DNA of 64,000 bases from CALKWS01 sp051020515. Lineage in GTDB: Bacteria; Actinomycetota; Actinomycetes; Actinomycetales; Beutenbergiaceae. The stretch covers positions 806,001 through 870,000 of the forward strand of contig NZ_CP194857.1 in NCBI RefSeq assembly GCF_051020515.1. Reading direction: 5' to 3'. The notes below the pieces were generated by a model. It was given only the letters and a program-made list of their open reading frames with translations. It did not search any database and was not told the origin of the DNA. Below are positions 53,795 through 61,980 of the stretch, one piece after another (the stretch's first letter is position 1; each line of letters starts with the position of its first letter). Position numbers and translations under genes: made by a program.

Positions 53795-55429
53795 ATGAGT
53801 AGGACGATTGCGGCTCGGCAACGAAGCCGCGGAAGAATGCTTGCCACCACAGCAGCCAGCGCCGCAGTAGCCGCGCTCGTGCTCGCCGGCTGCACGGGCG
53901 GGGGTGGTGGTGGGGGCGGCTCCGCCGACGATGGCACGGTGAGCATCCTGGTGCTCAAGCACCCCCTGACCCGGCCGATGTCGGAGATGGCCTGGGTGGA
54001 GGATCTGGAGGAACGCGCCGACGTCACCATCGAGTGGGAAGAAGTGTCGGCGGACTGGGACCAGAAGAAGTCCACAATGCTGGCCGCCGGTGATGTCCCC
54101 GACCTGATCGTGGGTACCAACGCCATCACCAACGCCGACTTCGCCACCTTCACCGGCCTGTTCGCCGACCTCAACGAACACATGGATACCCTGCCGAACG
54201 TGCAGGCGATGTTCGAGGCACAACCGGACCTGGTGCAGGTCGCCACCCAGGCCGATGGCGCGATCTATGGGCTGCCCGGCTACAAGCGGTTCTGGCCCGA
54301 CACCGTTACGCACCAGTACATCAACCAGGACTGGCTGGACAACCTCGGTCTCGACGTACCGACCACCTGGGACGAACTCTTCGACGTGCTGGTGGCCTTC
54401 CGTGATGAGGACGCCAACGGCAACGGGGACCCCAGCGATGAGATCCCGATGGACTGGGCGCCAGCGGGTGAGAGCGGCTTCGGCTACTTCCAGCCCACCG
54501 TCCTGCTCGGTAGCCTCGGACTGCCCCTGGCTGGTGGCGGTGGCTCCGGGTACTTCGTCGAGGACGGAGTCGCCGGCAGTTTCCTCACCGATGAGCGCTA
54601 CCGGGAGGTGGTGGCGTTCCTGCACCGTTGCTACGAGGCCGGGTTGATCAGTGAAGACGTGATGACCCAGGACTACTCCGCCTACCAGTCGATCGGTCGC
54701 GGCGACGGGGACGTAGCCAAGGTCGGCTTCAGTTGGGGGTGGACCGCCAGCGACAGGTTCGGCGAGGTGCTCGCCCCGCAGTACACCGCGACCGCACCCC
54801 TGCTCGCCGAGGCCGACCAGGACGAGGACCTGGCCTGGACGTATGACTCCTATGGGGAGAACTTCCCGCAGAACCAGGTCACGATGGCGGCGAACGCGAA
54901 CACCGAGGCGGCCCTGCGCGTGATCAACGCCTTCTACGACCAGGATATCTCGCTGCAGGTGCTCTGGGGCGACTTCGGGGAGAGCATCGAGAAGATCGAC
55001 GACACCACCTACGAGGTGCTACCTCCCGCAGATGGCGAAAGTGACCCGTCCACCTGGAAGTGGACCACCACCATCGCCGACAACGGGCCGGTGTGGATCC
55101 GGGACGAGCTGGATGTGACCATCCCGGTCGACCTGCAGGAGGCGGTGGACGAGGCCGAACCACTGATGGACGCCCTGGACAACATGGACCTGGTGATGGA
55201 TGTCTGGCCCGGCCAGTTCATCAAGATGAGCCAGGAGGACTCCAACACAGTCTCCCTCAACGACACAGCGGTGATGAACCTGGCCATGACGCGATGGGCC
55301 GAGTGGGTGACCGGCGGGGGCGTGGAGGACGACTGGGAGGCCTACGTTGCCGAGTTGGAGAACTCCGGGCTGACCGAGAACGTCGAGATCCACCAGCGCT
55401 ACTTCGACGAGTACCTGGAGAACCGCTGA
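53795..55429 (+). CDS. ABC transporter substrate-binding lipoprotein (LplA-like)
   Basis: Extracellular sugar-binding lipoprotein of 544 aa. Signal peptide with lipobox LAGC (Cys33), a Gly-rich tether, then VSILVLKHPLTRPMSEMAWVEDL, DVPDLIVGTNAIT, YGLPGYKRFWPDTVTHQYINQDWLDNLGLDVPTTWDELFDVL, and an Asp-rich DEDANGNGDPSDEIPM segment likely to bind calcium. Size and context match the large LplA/LipO class that captures plant oligosaccharides. AAGGAGG lies 6 bp before ATG 53795. First gene of the importer operon. Confidence 0.93.
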   Translation: MSRTIAARQRSRGRMLATTAASAAVAALVLAGCTGGGGGGGGSADDGTVSILVLKHPLTRPMSEMAWVEDLEERADVTIEWEEVSADWDQKKSTMLAAGDVPDLIVGTNAITNADFATFTGLFADLNEHMDTLPNVQAMFEAQPDLVQVATQADGAIYGLPGYKRFWPDTVTHQYINQDWLDNLGLDVPTTWDELFDVLVAFRDEDANGNGDPSDEIPMDWAPAGESGFGYFQPTVLLGSLGLPLAGGGGSGYFVEDGVAGSFLTDERYREVVAFLHRCYEAGLISEDVMTQDYSAYQSIGRGDGDVAKVGFSWGWTASDRFGEVLAPQYTATAPLLAEADQDEDLAWTYDSYGENFPQNQVTMAANANTEAALRVINAFYDQDISLQVLWGDFGESIEKIDDTTYEVLPPADGESDPSTWKWTTTIADNGPVWIRDELDVTIPVDLQEAVDEAEPLMDALDNMDLVMDVWPGQFIKMSQEDSNTVSLNDTAVMNLAMTRWAEWVTGGGVEDDWEAYVAELENSGLTENVEIHQRYFDEYLENR

Positions 55430-55533
55430 TCACCACGCGTGGCCTGCGGGCACACCCGCCCACGGGCCACGCGACGGCCCTGACCCCGTCGACTCCATGG
55501 CGGAGCACGCCCGACTGAAAGGGATGCACCTTG

Positions 55534-56502
55534 GTGACCACGCCGACGCGCGCCGTCGCGCCACCGCCGATCGTTCCGGCACAGGACCGGCCCGGGAAGC
55601 GCCGAGTCTCGCGACACCTCCACAAGTACTGGCAACTGTGGCTGATGGCCGCCCCCGCGATCGGCTTCGTCTTCCTCTTCTCCTACGTGCCGATGTACGG
55701 CATCCAGCTGGCCTTCCGGGAGTTCGACTTCACCGGCGGCCTGACCGGTGGTGAGTGGGTCGGCCTGAAGTACTTCATCCAGTTCTTCGAGAGCGCCCTG
55801 TTCTGGACGCTGATGCGCAACACCGTGCTCATCAGTGTCTCCACCCTGGTGGTGGGCTTCATCGCCCCGATCGCGCTGGCACTGATCATCAACCAGGTCT
55901 TCGGCCGGCGGCGCAAGAAGTTCCTGCAGACCGCCACCTACCTGCCCCACTTCATCTCGATCGTGGTGATCGTGGGCATGTTGCAGGTGTTCCTGTCTCC
56001 CTCCTCGGGTTTGATCACCCGGTTCCTGCAGGGCCTGGGGATCACCGGGGTGAACTTCCTCGGTGACACCGGGGCCTTCGTGCCGGTGTACGTGATCTCC
56101 GAGGTCTGGCAGCACGCGGGCTGGAACAGCATCATCTACCTCGCGGCCCTGTCCGCGGTGAGCCCGCAACTGTATGAGGCAGCCAGGATCGACGGAGCGA
56201 ACCGCCTGCAGATCATCCGGCACGTCGACGTACCAGCCCTGGTCCCGACCATGATCATCCTGCTCATTCTCAATATGGGCACCGTGCTCAATACCGGCTT
56301 CGAGAAGATCTTCTTGATGCAGAATCCGCTCAACCTCGGCATCTCCGAGGTGATCGCGACCTATGTGTACAAGATCGGAATCCTGTCCAACCAATTCAGT
56401 TACGGCACGGCGATCGGGCTGTTCAACACCCTGATCAACTTCGCGTTCCTGGTGATCGCCAACCAGCTCGCCAAACGTTACTCGAACACGAGCCTGTGGT
56501 GA
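55534..56502 (+). CDS. ABC transporter permease (LplB-like)
   Basis: Sugar permease of 322 aa. TM1 LWLMAAPAIGFVFLFSYVPMYGIQLAF, the family feature FREFDF, six helices, and the EAA loop YEAARIDGANRLQIIRHVDVP that contacts the ATPase. GTG 55534 (or TTG 55531) follows AAAGGGA. Pairs with the next gene. No ATP-binding subunit is encoded in this window, so a shared MsmK/UgpC-type ATPase elsewhere must energise it. Confidence 0.93.
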   Translation: MTTPTRAVAPPPIVPAQDRPGKRRVSRHLHKYWQLWLMAAPAIGFVFLFSYVPMYGIQLAFREFDFTGGLTGGEWVGLKYFIQFFESALFWTLMRNTVLISVSTLVVGFIAPIALALIINQVFGRRRKKFLQTATYLPHFISIVVIVGMLQVFLSPSSGLITRFLQGLGITGVNFLGDTGAFVPVYVISEVWQHAGWNSIIYLAALSAVSPQLYEAARIDGANRLQIIRHVDVPALVPTMIILLILNMGTVLNTGFEKIFLMQNPLNLGISEVIATYVYKIGILSNQFSYGTAIGLFNTLINFAFLVIANQLAKRYSNTSLW

Positions 56503-56513
56503 GGAGCCCCTTG

Positions 56514-57444
56514 ATGTCTCGCCTGTTCGCCACCCCGCGCCTGGCCGCGCTGCGCAAGCGCACACCCGGAGATCTCGCGTTCAGCCTCGTCCTGGGCCTG
56601 GTGTGCGCACTGATCCTGTTCGTGACCCTCTACCCGGTCTACTTCGTGGTGAATCGCCTCGGTCAGTGACCCGACCCTGGTGGCAACCGGGGGCGTCTCG
56701 CTCTGGCCCCGGCGCATCAGTTGGTTCGGCTACGAGCAGATCCTGGCCGATGCGAGGATCTGGACCGGGTACCGCAACACGTTGCTCTACGCCTCGGTCG
56801 GCACCGCGCTGAACCTCGCTGTCACACTGCCGGCGGCCTACGCGCTGTCCCGGCGGGAGTTCGCCCCACGCAAGGTGCTGATGTTCTTCTTCGCCTTCAC
56901 GATGTTCTTCAACGGCGGCCTGATTCCCACCTACCTGCTGTACCGGGACCTGAACCTGTTGGACAACTGGCTGGTATTCGTCCTGCCCCCGGCCGTGAAC
57001 GTGTACAACCTCATCATTACGCGGGCGTTCTTCGAGAACTCCCTCCCCGATGAACTCTTCGAGGCCGCGACGCTGGATGGAGCCAGTTACCTGCAGTTCT
57101 TCGTCCGCATGGCCCTGCCGCTCTCGCTGGCGGTGATCTCGGTGATCGGGCTGTACTACCTGGTGCAGCACTGGAACGACTTCTTCACCGGTCTGGTCTT
57201 CGTGCGCGACTACCAGAAACAACCACTGCAGATCGTGCTGCGGGACATCCTCATCTCCAACCAGGCCTTCTCCGGCGGTGCCGGCGGGTCGGGCGGGTCG
57301 GGCGGCGGTAGCTACGCCCAGCAGTACGCCGACCAGATCAAGTACGGAGTGATCGTGGTCTCGACCTTGCCGGTGATCGTGCTGTACCCGTTCCTGCAGC
57401 GCTACTTCGAGAAGGGCATCATGATCGGTTCGGTGAAGGGCTGA
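56514..57444 (+). CDS. carbohydrate ABC transporter permease (YtcP/LplC-like), frameshifted
   Basis: Starts at ATG 56514, 11 bp after the first permease: MSRLFATPRLAALRKRTPGD and TM1 LVLGLVCALILFVTLYPVYFVV. An extra A at about 56652-56654 breaks the frame (expected VVIASVSDPTLVATGG). The next frame supplies ISWFGYEQILAD, LLYASVGTALNLAVTLPAAYALSRREF, the EAA loop FEAATLDGASYLQFFVRMALP and the end KGIMIGSVKG. A Gly/Ser-rich insertion (GGAGGSGGSGGGS) lies before the last helix. Repaired length 309 aa. Confidence 0.9.
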
Positions 57445-57481
57445 TGGGCACCGCGACACCCCGGGCCGGCGAGGCACCGCG

Positions 57482-58270
57482 ATGACTTGGCTGGTGGGCT
57501 GGCACTCCCGGATCGGGCGTGCGGGGCTGCGCCTGCTCGCCCTGCACCTGCTCTGGATCATCTGGACTCTGCGCGGGGGGATCGTGCTGGGTGTCTTCCC
57601 CGCGACCGCAGCGGTATACGCCGTCATCCGCCGTGGCATCCTCACACCCGAGCACGGGGTACGGGTGCGGCTTCGCACCCACTTCGGCACCACCTGGCGC
57701 ATCGAGTTCGCGGCGGCGAACCGGCTGGGGTACCTGCTGGTGATTCCGTGGGTGATCCTGGTGATCAACCGCCGACTGGTGGCAGTGGTCGACTTCGGTG
57801 CCCCCGGACCGGTGCTGGCCGGTCTGCTCACCGTGCTCGGTGTGGTGCTCTTCGCCGTCAGTGTCAATGTGTGGATCCTTGCGGCCCACTTCGATGAGGG
57901 CGCCCTGGCGATGCTGTGCCGGGCCCTCACGCTGATCCCGGCGCGGCCGGCAATTGCGGCGCTGACGATTCTCACCGCCGCAGTCGTGCTGGCGGGCTAC
58001 TACCTCGTGCCAGGATTGATCATCGTGTTCGGTCTCACCCTGCCAGCAGCCCTCACCTCCCAGTACCTGTGGAGCACCGGGCTCCTGCGGCCGCCGGCAA
58101 CGCCGGTACCGACACGCCCGGCGCCGACCGTCGGACCCGCCGCGCGCACATCGGGGCAGGTGCGGCCGCTGCCTCCTGACCACTCCCTCGGCGACCTTTA
58201 CAGACCGGTCGGACCACACCGTCAGCCGTTCCCGGGCTACCTGCCATGCACTCGAAAGGGCACACCATGA
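57482..58270 (+). CDS. DUF624 (YesL-like) membrane protein
   Basis: Protein of 262 aa with about five helices: LLALHLLWIIWTLRGGIVLGVFPATAAVYAVIR is the DUF624 hallmark region, followed by RTHFGTTWRIEFAAANRLGYLL. YesL-type proteins sit next to LplABC-type importers in pectin utilisation loci and are of unknown function, perhaps accessory to the permeases. The C-terminal 60 residues are Pro-rich and cytoplasmic. The stop overlaps the GH127 start (ATGA). Confidence 0.85.
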   Translation: MTWLVGWHSRIGRAGLRLLALHLLWIIWTLRGGIVLGVFPATAAVYAVIRRGILTPEHGVRVRLRTHFGTTWRIEFAAANRLGYLLVIPWVILVINRRLVAVVDFGAPGPVLAGLLTVLGVVLFAVSVNVWILAAHFDEGALAMLCRALTLIPARPAIAALTILTAAVVLAGYYLVPGLIIVFGLTLPAALTSQYLWSTGLLRPPATPVPTRPAPTVGPAARTSGQVRPLPPDHSLGDLYRPVGPHRQPFPGYLPCTRKGTP

Positions 58271-60152
58271 CCACAGCCGCACCCGCAGAATCCGCAAGCC
58301 CGCTCACCCCGGCCGCCCCGCGTGCCGCGGTCGCCGTGCATCAGGGCTTGGCGATGTCCGCGGTCCGGCTGCACGGCGGGGTCCTGGGTGGCTGGCAGGA
58401 GCGCAATGCCGCAGCCACGATCCCGCACTGCATCGACCAACTCGAGGAGTCAGGTGTTCTGGACAACTTCCGGCGCGTGCTGGGGAACTCGGAAGCGGAC
58501 TACCGTGGTTTCGTCTTTGCCGACTCCGACCTGTACAAGGTGATCGAGGCCGTCGGCTGGGAGATCGCCCGCTCCGGCACCACCGAGTTCGACGCCTGGC
58601 TTGATGAGGTGATCGCGCTGGTGGCCCGGGTGCAGGAGCCCGATGGGTACGTGATGACGTGGATCCAGGGGGTGCACCCGGGCAAGAGGTTCGCCGAGCT
58701 GGAGTGGACCCACGAGATGTACGTGGCCGGGCACCTGATCCAGGCGGCGATCGCCCTGGACCGTGCGGCGGGGCGCACCGACCTGCTGGAGATCGCCCGA
58801 GCGTTCGCCGACCTGCTGGAGCGCACCTTCGGACCCGAGGGCACCAACGGGATCTGTGGGCACCCTCAGATCGAGACCGCCCTGATCGAGCTCTACCGCC
58901 ACACCGGGGAGCGCCGCTATCTGGACCTGGCCACCCGGATGATCAACCTGCGCGGCACCGGCCTACTCAAACGCGGAGGTCTGGGGGCGCGCTATTTCCA
59001 GGATCACGAACCGGTGCGCAACGCCACCGACGCCGCCGGCCACGCCGTGCGCCAGCTCTACCTCAATGCCGGGGTCACCGACCTGTATCTGGAGACGGGC
59101 GAGCAGGCACTGGCCGAGGCGATGGACGCCCAGTGGCGCAGTACGCATGAGCGCAAGATGTACATCTCCGGTGCCTTCGGTTCCCGGCACCGGGACGAGG
59201 CTTTCGGATCCGACTACGAACTGCCGCCCGATCGCGCCTACGCCGAGACCTGCGCCACCATCGCCGACACGCACTGGGCCTGGCGGATGCTGCTCGCCTT
59301 CGGCCCGGGTCCCTATGCCGAGACCATCGAGCGGGAGATCCACAACGCGCTGCGCGCCTCGGTCGATGCCTCCGGCACCCGCTTCTTCTACTCCAACCCC
59401 CTGCAGATGCGCCCCGATCGCACCACCGAGGTCAACGCTCCGAAGGAACGCACCTCCTGGTATGAGTGCGCGTGCTGCCCGCCGAACATCGCCCGGGTCA
59501 TCGCCCAACTGTCCGCCTACCTGGCCACCTCCACCGAGGACACACTCTGGCTGCACGTGTACGCCGCGGCTGACATCGATCTGCCCGGCCATCTGGGCTC
59601 CGGGGTAGTGCGAGTACGCACCGACTACCCCCGCAGCGGCCGGGTGCAAGTGAGCCTCGACGGCGGGGCCCGTCCGGGTGCCGACCTCGCCCTGCGCATT
59701 CCGTCGTGGTCGCGGCGGACCACGTTCGACGGCGAGGAGGTCACCGCCGGCGATGACGGTTACCTGCACCTGCCGCTCGGGGTGGGCGGTGTGTTGGAGT
59801 TGGACATGAGCCCGCGCTGGACCGCCGCCCACCCGCGGGTGGACGCAGTGCGGGGCTGCCTGGCAGCCGAGCGCGGGCCGGTGGTCTACTGCCTGGAGCA
59901 GGCGGATCTGCCGGAGGGGATCGACGTGGACGACGTGATCGTCGACGCCTCCCACGCTCCGCGGGTCTCCGGTGACGGCGACCTCGCCCCGATGCGCGTG
60001 ACGGCCAACCATCGGCCGGCCCGGCCGGGCCTGTATCGCCCGGCTTCCGAGTCCGGGGCCGATGGGGATGCGTCGGTGCAGGCCGGCCTCATTCCGTTCG
60101 GCCACTGGGGCAACCGCGGCGCCGGTGCAATGCGGGTCTGGCTGCCCGTTGA
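58267..60152 (+). CDS. GH127 beta-L-arabinofuranosidase, frameshifted at the stop
   Basis: Zn-dependent enzyme, 628 aa after repair. GGWQERNAAATIPHCIDQLE, GGHP-type helical barrel, then metal ligands Glu327 and Cys329 (AETCATIADTHWAWRM) and Cys403-Cys404 in YECACCPPNIARV, where the first Cys of the pair is the nucleophile in characterised GH127. The end MRVWLPV should be MRVWLPR-stop: CTGCCCGTTGA has lost one C at 60145-60147, so the frame runs on through 130 bp of spacer into the GH51 gene. The repaired stop is 60150-60152. No signal peptide; acts on imported arabino-oligosaccharides. Confidence 0.92.
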
Positions 60153-60285
60153 GCCCCGCCCGAGTCCTCCTGACGAGTACGGTCGTTGGGGACGCAAACA
60201 AACCAACCGCATCAACCCGCTGACCGCTGATTCTCTTGCACGTTCGAACACGCCCCGGTGCGGGCACCTACCTGGAGTTCAACTG

Positions 60286-61809
60286 ATGACCAACAACCTG
60301 CGCGCCGTGATCAACCTCGACCTGCCCGGTCCGGTGATCAGCCGACACCTGTACGGCCACTTCGCCGAGCACCTTGGCCGGTGCGTCTACGGCGGCTTCT
60401 GGGTGGGTGAGGACTCCGAGATCCCGAACGAGCGCGGTATCCGCACCGATGTGGTGCGGGCACTGCGGGAACTACGGATCCCGAACCTGCGTTGGCCCGG
60501 GGGATGCTTCGCCGATGAGTACCACTGGCGCGACGGGATCGGCCCGCGCGAGGAGCGGCCCCGCATGGTCAACACCCACTGGGGCAACGTGGAGGAGAAC
60601 AACCACTTCGGCACCCACGAGTTCATGGACCTGTGCGAGATGCTCGGCGCCGAGCCGTACGTCAACGGCAACGTCGGCTCCGGCACGGTCCAGGAGATGA
60701 GCGAGTGGGTGGAGTACCTGACCCGTACCGGGGACTCCCCGGCCGTGGCGGCGCGCAAGGCCAACGGTCGGGAGGAACCCTGGAAGGTCCCGTTCTGGGG
60801 GATCGGCAACGAGGCCTGGGGGTGCGGGGGCAACATGCGTGCCCAGGCCTACGCCGACCTGGCCCGCCAGTACGCCACCTACCTGCGCAACCATGACGGG
60901 AACGAGTTGTACCGGATCGCCGCCGGTGCCTCCGACGACGACTACGCCTGGACCAGGGCGCTGATGGAGGCGATCAGTTGCTTCGGATGCCAGAAGGAGC
61001 CCCGGGGCATCTTCCAGGCGGTCTCCTTCCACTACTACACGATGTCCGGTGAGTGGGCGGACAAGGGCAGCGCCACCGACTTCACCGACGACGAGTACTA
61101 CCGCACCATGGCGGCCGCGGCCCGGGTGGAGGAACTCATCGCCGGGCACGCCGCGGTCATGGACGTGTACGACCCGAAGAAGAAGGTCGGGCTGGTGCTG
61201 GATGAGTGGGGCACCTGGTGGAACGTGGAACCGGGCACCAACCCGGGCTTCCTGTACCAGCAGAACACGCTGCGCGATGCGCTGGTGGCCTCGGTGCACT
61301 TCGACGCCTTCCACCGCCACGCAGACCGGCTCACGATGGCCAACATCGCCCAGACCGTCAACGTGCTGCAGGCGATGATCCTCACCGATCCGGACTCCGG
61401 CGCGCTGGTGCGTACACCCACCTTCCACGTGTTCGCGATGAATGCCGGCCACCACGACGCCGCCGCGCTGGAGGCACCGTTGCTGGGTGAGGTGCCGGTG
61501 CGCGAGGTGGGCGGGAAGGAACTGCCCCTCATTTCCAGTTCCGCCTCCGTCAAGGACGGGGTGGCATTGGTCTCGCTCACGAACCTGGACGCCGGTTCCG
61601 ACCATGAGGTGACCCTGGACCTGCGCGGGCGGGGCGTTACGTCCGCGAGCGCCCAGGTGCTCAGCGGTGCGGCGCCCCATGCCCACAACACACCCGGGGA
61701 CGCCGAGCAGGTGGCCCCCCGCGAGCACCCGGTGACCAGCGAGGCACAGCACGTGCGGATCACCCTGCCCCCGCACTCCTACGCCACGGTGCGCCTCGAG
61801 TTGGGCTGA
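60286..61809 (+). CDS. GH51 alpha-L-arabinofuranosidase (second copy)
   Basis: Cytoplasmic enzyme of 507 aa. HLYGHFAEHLGRCVYGGFWVG, LRWPGGCFADEYHWRDGIGP, acid/base Glu176 in WGIGNEAWGCGG, nucleophile Glu307 in LVLDEWGTWW. The WGCGG and FHYYTMSG features place it in a different GH51 branch from the copy at 44287 (WCLGNEMDGPWQ). ATG 60286 has a GGAG-type RBS. Last gene of the importer operon; together with GH127 it covers both alpha- and beta-linked arabinofuranose. Confidence 0.95.
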   Translation: MTNNLRAVINLDLPGPVISRHLYGHFAEHLGRCVYGGFWVGEDSEIPNERGIRTDVVRALRELRIPNLRWPGGCFADEYHWRDGIGPREERPRMVNTHWGNVEENNHFGTHEFMDLCEMLGAEPYVNGNVGSGTVQEMSEWVEYLTRTGDSPAVAARKANGREEPWKVPFWGIGNEAWGCGGNMRAQAYADLARQYATYLRNHDGNELYRIAAGASDDDYAWTRALMEAISCFGCQKEPRGIFQAVSFHYYTMSGEWADKGSATDFTDDEYYRTMAAAARVEELIAGHAAVMDVYDPKKKVGLVLDEWGTWWNVEPGTNPGFLYQQNTLRDALVASVHFDAFHRHADRLTMANIAQTVNVLQAMILTDPDSGALVRTPTFHVFAMNAGHHDAAALEAPLLGEVPVREVGGKELPLISSSASVKDGVALVSLTNLDAGSDHEVTLDLRGRGVTSASAQVLSGAAPHAHNTPGDAEQVAPREHPVTSEAQHVRITLPPHSYATVRLELG

Positions 61810-61950
61810 GCACCGCCGTCGTCCCGGCGACGCCAGGGCCGCATCGCCTCCGCCCAGCACCGAAAGCGACGGGCATGGGCGGAGACGACGGGCCGGCCAC
61901 TCGACGATGACGACGGGCGTCGTCCTCGGCGTGCAGCGGCAGGCTTCAAC

Positions 61951-61980
61951 GTTCAGGCGCTGCGGGTTCAGGCGCTGCGG
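61951..61980. repeat. 15-bp tandem duplication over the GH78 stop codon
   Basis: GTTCAGGCGCTGCGG occurs twice without a gap (61951-61965, 61966-61980). On the minus strand the first copy ends the GH78 reading frame (RRSA-stop), and the second repeats the same stop context. A recent small duplication. The rest of 61810-61950 shows only short GC hairpins suited to terminating the two convergent operons. Confidence 0.8.

Noticed and set aside
58246..61809. A single 1187-aa GH127-GH51 fusion
   Set aside because: A one-base loss in a C-run before the MRVWLPR stop explains it; the second domain has an independent start and RBS.
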